From positions 30,730,218 through 30,794,217 of the forward strand of contig CM066982.1 of NCBI GenBank assembly GCA_033977485.1: a stretch of 64,000 nt of DNA. The letters run 5' to 3'. The notes under the pieces were generated by a model. That model was not told the DNA's origin. It worked only from the letters and a program-made list of their open reading frames with translations, and searched no databases. Positions 23,701 through 30,751 of this stretch are shown here, piece by piece (the stretch's first letter is position 1; the number at the start of each line of letters is the position of its first letter). The position numbers and the translations under genes were made by a program. Source of the DNA: Hydrangea macrophylla. Its lineage: Eukaryota > Streptophyta > Magnoliopsida > Cornales > Hydrangeaceae.

Positions 23701-24596
23701 ACGACCGCCTGCCAATTCTCCGGCTGAGTTTCCAGAACTCTCCGGAACTCCATTCGCGAACCTTCTCGGTCTTCGTGCCACTTGGACCTATACTCCACTC
23801 CATCTTCTCCCTCCACCCATCTCTTCCTCTCCTCGGACCTCGACTTCATTTTCCGCCCGTCGTCCAGTTTCACAGTCAAAATCCTACCATGGAACTCAAC
23901 TCCATCAAACTCCACTGCCTTCATTGCTGAATTGGCTGCCATTGAACCACCATATATAACAAACCCAAATCCCACATTCCTCTCAATATCTTCATGACCC
24001 TTTATCAGAATCACATTCTTTATCGGCCCGAATTGCCGGAAAAACTCGGAGAACTCATTCTTTTTAATCCAAAGTGGTAAATTCCCCACAAAAATTTTCC
24101 CTTCTTGCCTGAATTCATTTCTGGAAAAATCTTCAGAATACCCATTTTTTTCATTTTCTTCAGAATTCGTTTCCTGAAAACACGGAGGTGGCGGTGGCGG
24201 TGGTGGTGGAGGAGAGAGTTTGCTGGTTAGCCATAGCTTGGAGGTGAGATCTTGTGAAGTGGTGGTAGGGGTAGACGTGATGGGTTTAACTAGGTTTTTG
24301 AGGGGGTTGTTTGTGGGGATTTTAGAGTTTGAAGAGGTGGAATTGGATGGGGAGGTTGTGAAGGGTTTGTGGGTGTTGGGGCGGCGGAGGTTGCCGGAGT
24401 AAGGGGAAGAGGTGGAGGTGGGGCTGTCAGGTTCTGTTGGGGAATTTAGAGAGAGAAAGAGACGAGGAGGAGGAGTAGGAGGAGGAGGAGGAGGAGGAGG
24501 TATGGTGGCGGTGGGATGGAGTTTTCTTGCGAGAATGGAGGGGGAGAAGGGGGAGGAGTGAGAGTAGTGTGTGGAGGAGAGAGAGAAGATATCCAT
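3292..24596 (-). CDS. PPR4: PPR4-like plastid RRM-pentatricopeptide repeat protein (9 exons, 3' end outside window)
   Basis: Nine exons with GT-AG borders join in frame to 782 codons: 24596-23676, 21215-21088, 20161-20021, 18510-18424, 15835-15682, 15452-15393, 6620-6192, 4177-3882 and 3421-3292. The N-terminus is Ser/Pro-rich with few acidic residues, as in a plastid transit peptide. An RRM spans about residues 167-246 (RNP2 IFVGNL, RNP1-like VGFGFVIY). About 475 PPR residues follow (e.g. TYSMLINGF, VYNILIDG), roughly 13 repeats. RRM-then-PPR order identifies PPR4 (Arabidopsis At5g04810 type), which in maize and Arabidopsis binds the rps12 first intron and is needed for its trans-splicing and so for plastid ribosomes. 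Introns are 0.2 to 8.8 kb and full of transposons, yet no exon has a stop or frameshift, so the gene is probably functional. The C-terminal exons after 3292 lie left of base 1. Exon joins are my inference. Confidence 0.92.
3461..3505. repeat. (GT)n followed by a 24-base G run
   Basis: A TG/GT dinucleotide repeat runs into an unbroken G tract at 3482-3505, within PPR4 intron 8 about 40 bp from the exon 9 acceptor. On the gene's strand it reads C-run then (AC)n, just upstream of the acceptor. Confidence 0.97.
3617..3812. mobile_element. Foldback MITE in intron 8
   Basis: The left arm TGTAGCAATTTGGTCC.. and the reverse complement of the right arm TGTAACGATTTGGTCC.. match over about 44 bp with few mismatches, enclosing about 110 bp of non-coding DNA. 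Target duplication not resolved. Confidence 0.7.
3882..4177 (-). CDS. PPR4: PPR4 exon 8
   Basis: 296 bp between a GCAG acceptor and a GTATGT donor. It encodes EHTYTTIMHGYASLGDTG, TYEALLKACCKSGRMQ and FVYNILIDG, ending with two bases of a Gly codon completed by exon 9. Confidence 0.92.
4252..4562. mobile_element. 311-bp MITE with AACTA direct repeats (intron 7)
   Basis: Begins AGGCCCCATT and ends with the complement of AGGCTCTATT, with long imperfect A/G-rich inverted arms. Both sides carry AACTA (4247-4251 and 4563-4567). Related A/G-rich arms recur at about 5525-5635, 13845-13980, 14700-14900, 19590-19870 and 23225-23560, suggesting a MITE family amplified in this gene's introns. Confidence 0.6.
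5057..5124. repeat. (GT)n-(GA)n-(GT)n microsatellite
   Basis: Alternating GT, then GA, then GT dinucleotide runs in PPR4 intron 7. Confidence 0.93.
5641..5906. mobile_element. hAT-type MITE (intron 7)
   Basis: Termini GGGTGTGTTTGATAA and, inverted, GGGTGCGTTTGATAA, both continuing into an AATTAAGTG block. The interior is AT-rich with repeated ACTTAA / TTTTCAGT motifs and is non-coding. A clean 8-bp target duplication is not visible. Confidence 0.65.
6192..6620 (-). CDS. PPR4: PPR4 exon 7
   Basis: 429 bp (143 codons) between a TCAG acceptor and a GTAAAT donor, phase 0. It covers about four PPR motifs, including KTYSMLINGFIKLKDW, PDVVLYNNIIRAFCGMG, TFLPIIHGFAKAGEM and TVHTYNALILGLVEK. Confidence 0.93.
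6991..7099. mobile_element. Short MITE, copy A (intron 6)
   Basis: Inverted ends GCACCCACAATTTTTCCCC and, from the other side, GCACCCGCATTTTCTCTC enclose about 50 bp. A second copy of the same family is at 22832-22950 in intron 1. Confidence 0.55.
7462..7817. repeat. 180-bp tandem duplication (intron 6)
   Basis: The block starting AATTTTCTACGGCAAGTGTA (about 7464) recurs exactly 180 bp later with about a dozen substitutions and two single-base gaps. It ends 65 bp left of the copia 5' LTR. Confidence 0.92.
7883..8081 (+). repeat. copia 5' LTR
   Basis: 199 bp, TG...CA termini, with internal near-repeats of TAGTGGGATA. It directly abuts the PBS. Confidence 0.95.
8082..8093 (+). other. Primer binding site (initiator Met tRNA)
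   Basis: TGGTATCAGAGC immediately after the LTR, the usual plant copia PBS complementary to the 3' end of initiator methionine tRNA. Confidence 0.95.
8767..12635 (+). pseudogene. copia gag-pol, disrupted
   Basis: Gag starts at ATG 8767 (MGDKIES..) but jumps from its N-terminus to HFLSSTRN.. near 8860-8880, so a gag segment is deleted. Then come a CX2CX4HX4C zinc knuckle (CTHCGRNNHTVETC, about 9286-9330), the protease motif VIDSGAFDHM (about 9520), an integrase zinc-binding region and core (SDIWGP, FIDDHSR near 10070-10150), RT (YVDDIVITGSD near 11680) and RNase H (DADWAD, SSAEAEYRAM, DNQATIHIA), ending in TGA 12633-12635. Several frameshifts (for example near 9350, 9760, 10300, 10790) and stops (near 11476 and 11925) break it. 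Domain order is copia (integrase before RT). Confidence 0.92.
12643..12850 (+). repeat. copia 3' LTR
   Basis: 208 bp. Differs from the 5' LTR by 7 substitutions and a 9-bp duplication-like insert (GGCTATATA region, about 12690). Confidence 0.95.
12856..14010. other. PPR4 intron 6 sequence between copia and TRIM; no gene seen
   Basis: AT-rich, non-coding. Contains a run of 33 C at 13296-13328 and an A/G-rich MITE-like segment at about 13845-13980. No conserved ORF. Confidence 0.7.
13296..13328. repeat. Homopolymer C run (33 bases)
   Basis: Uninterrupted C tract in PPR4 intron 6 (a G tract on the transcribed strand sense). Its length in the assembly may be unreliable. Confidence 0.97.
14011..14351 (+). 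mobile_element. TRIM element (terminal-repeat retrotransposon in miniature)
   Basis: Two short LTRs, 14011-14125 (start decayed to TATTGAG) and 14238-14351 (TGTTGAG...CTACA), share ACTCAATATATAA and GGGCTACTCCAC blocks. The first is followed directly by the PBS TGGTATCAGAGC (14126-14137). The second is preceded by a purine-rich tract (GCGGAGGCG). Internal region is about 110 bp with no coding capacity. Flanks CGAGC and AGAGC are a 4/5 match target duplication. Confidence 0.85.
14352..14598 (+). mobile_element. Second TRIM-like element, partial left LTR
   Basis: A second LTR copy at 14527-14598 (TGCTGAGAGTATAAATAC...TTATTAACA) matches a partial copy ending at 14408 (..GTAGATGGTTGTTAACA). That copy is followed by a PBS-like TGGTACCGGAGC at 14409-14420. 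The first TRIM ends exactly at its left edge, suggesting nested or adjacent insertion. Confidence 0.6.
14940..15040. repeat. GC-rich CCTAGGCG motif cluster
   Basis: Several CTAGGCG / CGCCTAGG palindromic motifs within about 100 bp of otherwise AT-rich intron. A dispersed plant repeat of unknown type; termini not resolved. Confidence 0.5.
15393..15452 (-). CDS. PPR4: PPR4 exon 6 (60-bp mini-exon)
   Basis: Exactly 20 codons between a GTAG acceptor and a GTAAGC donor, phase 0 on both sides: ECGFTPSVITYGCLINLYTK. It supplies the junction between two PPR helices and is too short for ORF-based gene finding. Confidence 0.88.
15682..15835 (-). CDS. PPR4: PPR4 exon 5
   Basis: 154 bp between a TTTAG acceptor and a GTAAAA donor, ending in phase 0. 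It encodes NMDRAEALVREMEEEGID and IYHTMMDGYTMIG, a complete PPR motif. Confidence 0.9.
16610..16700. repeat. (CT)n-(CA)n microsatellite
   Basis: About 17 CT units at 16611-16642 run into about 18 CA/CG-type units, then CT again, inside the hAT element. Confidence 0.95.
16983..17183 (+). other. Short ORF inside the hAT element, possible captured exon fragment
   Basis: ATG at 16983 reads MHDSHKYRRIRRRTS, followed by a (CTC)n-encoded polyproline run and then a (CT)n-encoded Ser/Leu run to a stop. Only the first 15 residues are non-repetitive. I do not recognise them. It may be the 5' end of a captured gene or chance. Confidence 0.25.
18134..18186. repeat. (CA)n microsatellite
   Basis: CA dinucleotide run, one interruption, then an A run, in intron 4 just right of the hAT element. 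Confidence 0.95.
18424..18510 (-). CDS. PPR4: PPR4 exon 4
   Basis: 87 bp between a GAAG acceptor and a GTGAGT donor. It reads AADRWFKEAKGRH and then IIYGNIIYAH, ending with two bases of a Cys codon completed by exon 5. Confidence 0.87.
18806..19177. mobile_element. MITE-like foldback element (intron 3)
   Basis: Ends GGTGTTTGGTTG and, inverted, GTGTTTGGTGTT, with subterminal CTGAAAAT and ATTTTC blocks on both sides. About 370 bp, non-coding. Confidence 0.5.
19590..19875. mobile_element. MITE-like A/G-rich foldback copy (intron 3)
   Basis: Resembles the 4252-4562 MITE: GGAAAACTAATTCCCTAGTGTTTTC on the left, TGTTTTCCTCATTAACC and TTCTTTCCTTTT on the right. Exact ends are not resolved. Confidence 0.45.
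20021..20161 (-). CDS. PPR4: PPR4 exon 3
   Basis: 141 bp between a GCAG acceptor and a GTAAGT donor. It completes the split Asn codon, then reads LIHAYAVGRDMEEALSCV and LVGGFAKVGNVE, and ends with two bases of a Glu codon. Confidence 0.9.
20185..20360. mobile_element. Small MITE (intron 2)
   Basis: Left end GAGCCCGTTTGTG, right end (inverted) AGCGCCTGTTTGGGA, with AAAAAGC / GCTTTTT internal inverted motifs. It begins about 23 bp from the exon 3 acceptor. Confidence 0.55.
20671..20720. repeat. (GA)n microsatellite
   Basis: About 25 GA units in PPR4 intron 2. Confidence 0.97.
21088..21215 (-). CDS. PPR4: PPR4 exon 2
   Basis: 128 bp between a TGTAG acceptor and a GTAAAA donor, ending with two bases of a split Asn codon. 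It encodes REFGLMV-type sequence followed by YYARRGDMHRARE and GIEPTSHVYT, the first PPR motif. Confidence 0.9.
21216..23675 (-). other. PPR4 intron 1; no gene seen
   Basis: AT-rich. Holds an (AAT/AAAT)n tract at about 22196-22266, the short MITE copy B (22832-22950) and an A/G-rich foldback copy at about 23225-23560. No ORF with recognisable content. Confidence 0.75.
22832..22950. mobile_element. Short MITE, copy B (intron 1)
   Basis: TCTAAACGCACCCCACATTT... matches the inverted right end of copy A (6991-7099), with GTAGAGAGG on the opposite side. Confidence 0.5.
23676..24596 (-). CDS. PPR4: PPR4 exon 1 (transit peptide and RRM)
   Basis: Starts at the first ATG (24596) of a 307-codon open stretch and ends at AAG|GTACAT, phase 0. 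It encodes the transit peptide, two polyproline runs (residues about 33-44 and 129-138), the RRM (167-246), a charged Arg/Lys/Glu linker and the conserved ENWQAVV motif near 293-299. The frame runs a few codons past the donor to a stop at 23658, which is intronic read-through. Confidence 0.92.
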
Positions 24597-24895
24597 TAAT
24601 TTATTATCTCAGTTCAGTTCAAAGGAGAGTGGAATGGAGGATGTTGGGAGTTGCTACTTAAAAGATGGGGCCATAAACGGGTGAAAAAACAAGGGTAAAT
24701 TACCTTTTGCCCATGTGGCTGACTTGTGGCACTTTGTCCCCTATAGTTTGGAACGTAATACATAATTCTTTGTGGTTTGTTTCTGTTACACTTTATCTCA
24801 TGATTTATCTTTGTGACACTTTATCATCTATAGCCAAAATAAATTGCTTAAATGACCAAAATGACCTCTCTTCTTCATCACTCTAATATACTTGT
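24597..24895 (-). promoter_or_regulatory. PPR4 upstream region (299 bp to the G1 LTR)
   Basis: Everything between the PPR4 ATG and the outer edge of the G1 3' LTR. No clear TATA box on the minus strand. The distal half (about 24693-24840) contains repeated TGTG(G/A)CACTTT and CCTATAG / ATCTATAG units typical of a dispersed non-coding repeat. The native promoter is therefore very compact or partly replaced. Confidence 0.45.
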
Positions 24896-25188
24896 TGATG
24901 ATGCGATTTTTGGTGAAGAGATTTTAACGTGATTCGAGTAGATCAAAGAGAGAGAGGGAGACAGTTTGTATGTGGTTCGACCCTGTTAACGAAGGAGCCT
25001 ATGTCCACATGTGTGTTCGAGAACTTCCACTAACTACTATAGGGATCTCGGTGATCCAACAATGGTGACTGAAACTACCAAGGGTCGGCCGTGCAGGGAT
25101 AATGCTAGGGTTTCTTTAGGGAGAGGCTTTACAATGTTTGTTGGTTCAATTGAACTTAGGATCCCCTCTTAGAGGGGTGGTAGGACCC

Positions 25189-25195
25189 TTTTATA
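25189..25195 (-). promoter_or_regulatory. TATA box of the G1 LTR (sense strand)
   Basis: Minus strand reads CTATAAAAGGG. The same box is in the G2 LTR at 50859-50865. Transcription from here would run left, out of the element and into PPR4, whose ATG is about 590 bp away. Confidence 0.6.
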
Positions 25196-26384
25196 GAAGG
25201 AGAGTCCTCCCTTACAAGGCATTTGAGTCTGATTAGGTAACTAATTGACAGCCCATGAAGATTGCTTCAAATCCGGCAAGTTTCCTAATTTGATAAGGAA
25301 ATTGTTTATGCATATCTGGAAGGTTTTCTAAGTAGTTTAGGAAACTGCTGGATTATGAGAAGTGTGGCGCGCCTTTGGGTGAGCCGAGCTGTTCCCGAGC
25401 TGTTTAGTGACTGGGGGGTGTTATCCCGACCTGTAGGTCAGGCTTCTCCTCTGACTGGACCCCGTGCTACATAACTCGGAAGCCTCAAGTATCCTGGACC
25501 GCTCAGGATAGTGATCACCCAAGTAGTTGTACTTGTCCTTGTTTGGATGGAGACCAGTTAAGGTCGAACCTGGAACACCTGGATTACTGGACCATTTTAG
25601 GAGTATCAGTTGCCTCTCATTTCCAGGATTGAATTCGCACTTCATCAAGTTAAAGATGGAAATATGTGCTTCCTTCTTTGAATTTTTCATTTTGGGAATA
25701 GGCCATCACTTGACTGCTCGGGAGTCTACGTATCAAAGTGGGTCCGATGGCGGTCTGAAAGGGAACTCGGGAGCTCGGGGACTCGGGTGTCCACGTGTCA
25801 GCATGGGACTGGCGGTGTTCAAGCACGAACCGAGCTGGTGCCTTCAGGACCAAATAGTTAGAACCGAGCGAGAGTGTCGCGTCATGCATTAAATGCACGC
25901 GCGTCCTGAGGCACCTTTTGAGTTGCCCGAAGTGACTGTTCGTCTGCCTGAGGTGGGGGACAACTATCTGTAGCTCGGTTTTCACGCCCGACAGTTGGAT
26001 CTGAAAAGATCCTGACCGTCCACCAACCCTATACATCGTGGCCTTGGGTTTTCTTCTCTTCCCCTACGCCATTTCACCGATTTTAGAGAGAGAAGCTCTG
26101 CACATTCTAGAGAGAGAAAGCTGACAAGCGGGGGTATTTGTAAAATACAACCGCGCTAAAAGAAGAAAATGCATTAATTTAGTTTACAATTCCCTTATTT
26201 ATCTGCAGTTTGAATTACAATGCTAGTTCTCACACATTATGATTAATCTGCGATAAGTTGTTTGTTTTAGCTGTAGTTTGTGCATATTACCGTTGCTGTG
26301 TGGAGAATTGGAAGATAACGATAAAAGGAAGTGCTGGGTTTTAAAGAAGACATTTCAAAGCTGAAGCACAGAGTTCGAGCGATC

Positions 26385-26490
26385 AAGGAATATTCGAGCG
26401 ATCGAGGGTTCGATCGATCGAAAGAAGTTAAAGCGATCGAAGATCCCGGAAGTTCAATCGATCGAGAGATGTTCGATCGATCGAACATAG
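26385..26490. repeat. Cluster of TCGATCGA palindromes, cluster 1
   Basis: At least five TCGATCGA/GAGCGATCGA-type motifs in about 100 bp within the Athila-like solo LTR. A second cluster of the same motif is at 28314-28421. Confidence 0.85.
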
Positions 26491-26772
26491 CTTTTATCAG
26501 ATCATACGCGCACGCTGCGGGAACATTGGTTGAAACCCTAGCTGTTGTTTTTTCTATCTATATCAGTTGTATTTACGAAAGAGAGGAGGCCCACTTTATT
26601 TTCATCAGTTTTTTTTTAGAGAGAGAAGAGAGTTTTTCATGATGTTCTTGTAGGTTTCAAAGATTTTTGGTATTGTGTAGCTTGATTACTCCTAGTTTAA
26701 TCAAAGTTCTTCTTTTCAGGTTACGTCTTTATTGTTTATTTACATTATGCACGTGGTTTATAGTAGTATAAT

Positions 26773-28095
26773 TGTTAGGAAACTGCGTTCCCAGAATCCA
26801 TTGACAGCGCGTATAAGTTGGTACTGCAAAAAAAAATTTACGTGAAAACTACAATAACCCTACAAGGGCGGAACTAGGGTTACCTTAAACTGCTAAAACG
26901 GATTGCTGTAATAGACAAATCGAGAACACGAGCTCGATAACAACTCACGATCTTCTACCGTATTCCTTTGCTGCCAGAATATCGAACTGAGTGTGGGCTC
27001 CTTCGAAATCCTTTATGTTTCAGCTCTCTCTCTTTTTACGCTCTCTTTTCTATTCCGAGTTATAATACTCTTGATGGAAAAACGCAAACTAAGGAGAGAG
27101 CCAAAGCAGCATATATATAGGCTACGATAGGGACCATAAGAAGTCAATAAGGAATAAGCTTCCTTATAGAATTAGGAAACCCTAATTCGAATTGAATCAG
27201 ATTTCTATTTCCATAAATTATAATTCATACCACTAAAGAATTATAATTGCACTCCTACCCTTATCTCAAAAATATATTTCGAGCTCCATGTTATTAAATG
27301 CTTATTATCTCCCCATGTTAAGATTACAAATATCCATTAATTAAATATAATTACTGACAATCATATTTAATTAATCTCTTAAAACTCCTTGAGATCCTCT
27401 GCTTAACTTATCTGATATGTCGGATACGAAATCCACCTGCAAGGTTTGACATAATCAAAACTTATAAGTTTTCTCAAGGGGATATCATCAATCCCAAAAT
27501 TGAGACATGGATTCCATCATTAATTAATATCCACCACACAATTAATATTGTCACCCAATCCAATGAGATATTGACCCATTTAAGGATCTCACCCTTTTAG
27601 GGATCAAAGTGTAAATATCAAATGTACATGTCCATAAAATACCTTAGGATTTAGAGCATAAGCACTCATAATAGTCATGAGGTATTAATTATCTTATAAG
27701 TCAGTATAAAGATAATTACCCCAAGTCGGTCCCGTTTAATACACAAAATGTACCAGCATGGTGAGTTAAAACTATACCGTTTCCCGCAGTCAAGACAAAC
27801 CTACTACAACACCATGCTGCAGTCCTACCGATGGAGTGTCCAATCCATCTAAGAATGTAAACCAAAATCTTACATTCTACAAGATCCGATGGTCTGATCT
27901 TCCTTGTGCAAGCCGAACTCTACACACCAAACCACCTACTATGTAGAGTGAAAGACACACATGTATAATATTAAATAAACAATATAATACAAATATTGCC
28001 CACACAGATTCACATAAAAAATGGATTAACTGATTTTATTAAATGAATAATAAATTAACTACATAAAGCATGGCTTTTAGTAAATATCCCTAACA
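26773..28095 (-). mobile_element. Copia (C3 family) solo LTR with ATAAT target duplication
   Basis: Termini TGTTAGG ... CCTAACA, 1323 bp, flanked by ATAAT at 26768-26772 and 28096-28100 (perfect). Its first 270 bp match the partial LTR at 63721-64000 next to the C3 PBS and the fragment at 47859-47996. Orientation is set by that PBS. Confidence 0.93.
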
Positions 28096-28313
28096 ATAAT
28101 TTGTTAAACTCATAGTATTACATGCTAAATAAGTTCACACCATTGGTTTACATAGTTTTCATGTGGAAATCACAACCAAACGCATCCTTAATGAACTTTT
28201 ACATTAAAAACGCATCTGTGACACTCCAGACTATGTCTAAGTAGTCCCCAGGTTGGGAGATCATGATGAAACTGTGATCTCAAGCCTCTGCCATGCAGTA
28301 GAATAATTCTTGT

Positions 28314-28421
28314 GTTCGATCGATCGGAATAGAGACATTGTCAATCGATCGAAGTCAGTTCGATCGATCGAGGGATGAAGAAGTTCGATCGATCGAAAGC
28401 GGGTCGATCGATCGAACTCTC
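28314..28421. repeat. Cluster of TCGATCGA palindromes, cluster 2
   Basis: GTTCGATCGATCGG, CAATCGATCGAAG, TTCGATCGATCGAGG, TTCGATCGATCGAAAG and GTCGATCGATCGAAC occur within 108 bp. Together with cluster 1 these belong to the same interrupted LTR. Confidence 0.9.
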
Positions 28422-30154
28422 TGATTCTTGAGAACATCCTATGCAGTATTCCTAGACTTTCTGCTTTACTGATTTGTTATCAAATTGTCCCCAAATGCTC
28501 AGTTTGTCAAAACAGTCTGTAAACTTAAAGCCTTGAGGCATTTTTCTTCAATATACTTTGCAAACCACCCTCAATGCTAACACCATTGTAGGTGCGAGTC
28601 TAAACTATTTAAACCGCTTTCATGTATTTCAAACTTAATTGTGATGACATAGTCCCAGTCATGAAAGGACTATGGATTCTTTATCCCAAGAGAAATACGG
28701 AATACTGTAGAGAGTGTTCTCCATTGAGCTTTAACGTAACTGCATGGTAGATGGCTAGGTCGCGGTGGATTTGTGTGATCCCAACATTCCCTTTTATTAA
28801 GAGAAACGCTTTAAATCATCGTTTTAAATTGTTAGTTAGTCGTTAGATTAATTTAGTTTAATTGTTTTATCGTTGGTAGTTGATAACCCGTGGAACTTCG
28901 TGTTCTACATTTCTTAAAAATATTGATTTTTATTTTCCCTTTTTTGAGATTAATCTAGGTTTTTAGTTTAACACCTTCCCTGTGGGATCGACCTGGACTT
29001 ATCCAGTATTACTTGCATGATCACCTACACTTGGGTGTTGCACAAGAGCGCACAACTATTTAGTCGTGTCAAAAGCCTCCCGAGCTGTTTTCCCGAACAC
29101 GTAAGTCCTCATGTCCTACTCTCTTCTTCCTTTTTTTTTTCTTCATCTCTTGGGTGTCATTCTGGAGGGTAGAAACCCATTAGGGCTGAGTCGGGAGTGG
29201 GACTTCTTTTTTCTTGAGATTCTGTTTCTTCTTCAGAACCGAGGGCTCCTTAGCTTTACTTAGGCAACACACTGAGTTTGCATCTCCTAGGCCCTCCTTG
29301 ACCGAGACCTATTTTGTCTTTCAAACCTTGGATACCTTGTCTGTCCGCCTTCTGACCCTTCCCAATTTATACCTCAGGTTAGGAGTTCCAAACCCGTTCT
29401 CGAGCCGTCCTCCGGTAAACCAATCGGCACTTAGGGGTCCAATCATGCATCACTCGGACTTCAACTCGTCATCCCGGTCGAATGATGAGGTCTCTCGGTC
29501 AGGGACACCTCAACCGAGTAAGTCCCCTGCGTCCCAACCCTCTTCCGACTGTCACAGCGAGGGTAGGGTCCCAATAACAGTTTCCAGTGGGAATGTTCCC
29601 AGGAATCAGGGAGATGTCCACACCCTTGAGTCTTTTGGCTCTGGGAATGACGAATCGTTATCTACAGGGCATGTTCCCGAGTTCTCCTGTAGAGGTATTG
29701 GAAGTGAACTGAGAGCGCAGGACCTGGTCACTTTTAGGACTAGGTTCTCCATTCTCGATCTCTTCTCCTTGGCTATCCTAGAGAAACACCTCGGGGCTTG
29801 TTGGAGGGAGCCCAAGTATGTCACCTTCTATGAGGACGCATTCTTAGCTGGTGCTCGCATCCCTCTGCACCCATTAGTCCGAGATCTTCTGAGCTACCTC
29901 GGGATTGCCCCTGCCCAACTTGTACCCAATGCCTGGAGACTCCTGATGGGTGTGGTAAATCTATGGCCCCAATATTTTGGGTATACCCTGACCTTCCAGG
30001 AGTTCCTGTGGACATTCCAAGCTTTTCCCTTGTTTGGGGAGCTCGGGTTCTTCTCTCTAAGTGCTCGTTAGGGGAGAAAAATTGTAGGTAAGTATCCAAG
30101 CAACAACAAGAGCTGGAAGAAGAAATTCTTCCATGTCTCTGTCTCGGGGCAATA

Positions 30155-30704
30155 TGTAACACCCGTATTTTTTTTAATATAAATATTCACTTTTAAATAT
30201 GTTAAGGATGTAACCTGAATTTTTACGTGTTATTAATTGGCTGTGTGCATTTATATTTTTGTGTGCATTTATATTTTTATGGTCATTTATTTATTTGTGG
30301 GTAATTATTTTTATTGTTATTAATTACTGTATGAAGTTTTGTAAAGTTAAGTGGTGGGGTTAAAGTGGTAAAAGTATTAATTGGCCAAGTTATTGAAGAG
30401 TGATGTGTTAAATTTTTTAGCAGTATTTATAGGCCCGTAAATGTGTTAAATAATATAATTAACATTCAGATTAAGTACAGGGGTCATGCGTACCCATTGG
30501 GCTACTCATTTTAGCACTTTGTATTGCATTTTGGGCCCATATGATGTCTTTTTGTGAGGCCATAAGATAAAAAAAATATGGGCTTTTTAGTATTTGTGTG
30601 TTAATAATATACATGGGTGTGTTTATATCTTTCTACCTACATATATCTAGGTGTCCTAGGGTTAGACGAGAAAAAAAAAGGAAAAAAGATTATAGAGAAC
30701 AGAC

Positions 30705-30751
<47 letters not shown>

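Larger units (their letters stand above)
26122..29071 (+). mobile_element. Athila-like solo LTR with AAAGC target duplication, itself interrupted
   Basis: Termini TGACAAGCGG ... GTCGTGTCA, flanked by AAAGC at 26117-26121 and 29072-29076 (perfect). Its 3' part (minus strand TGACACGAC..TGTGCGCTC..CAAGTGTAGG) is homologous to the LTR next to the Athila-like PBS at 47060. Removing the nested copia solo LTR leaves about 1.62 kb. No internal region or second LTR, so it is a solo LTR. Confidence 0.85.
24896..29118 (-). mobile_element. G1 gypsy 3' LTR, interrupted by nested solo LTRs
   Basis: Starts TGATGATGCGATTTTTGG at 24896, matching the G1 5' LTR at 44121 and the G2 LTR start at 50598. It is split by a foreign insertion (26122-29071) and resumes for about 42 bp up to a polypyrimidine tract (about 29119-29143, the polypurine tract on the minus strand). 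Net length is about 1.27 kb, similar to the 1.16 kb G2 LTR. The element reads on the minus strand, so this is its 3' LTR and it points at PPR4. Confidence 0.85.

Noticed and set aside
23631..24402. Plus-strand frames opposite PPR4 exon 1
   Set aside because: Shadow frames of a conserved RRM exon; no codon bias or domain of their own.
25421..26036. Frames in the G1 LTR at 25421-26036 on both strands
   Set aside because: LTR sequence, not conserved in the G2 LTR as coding.
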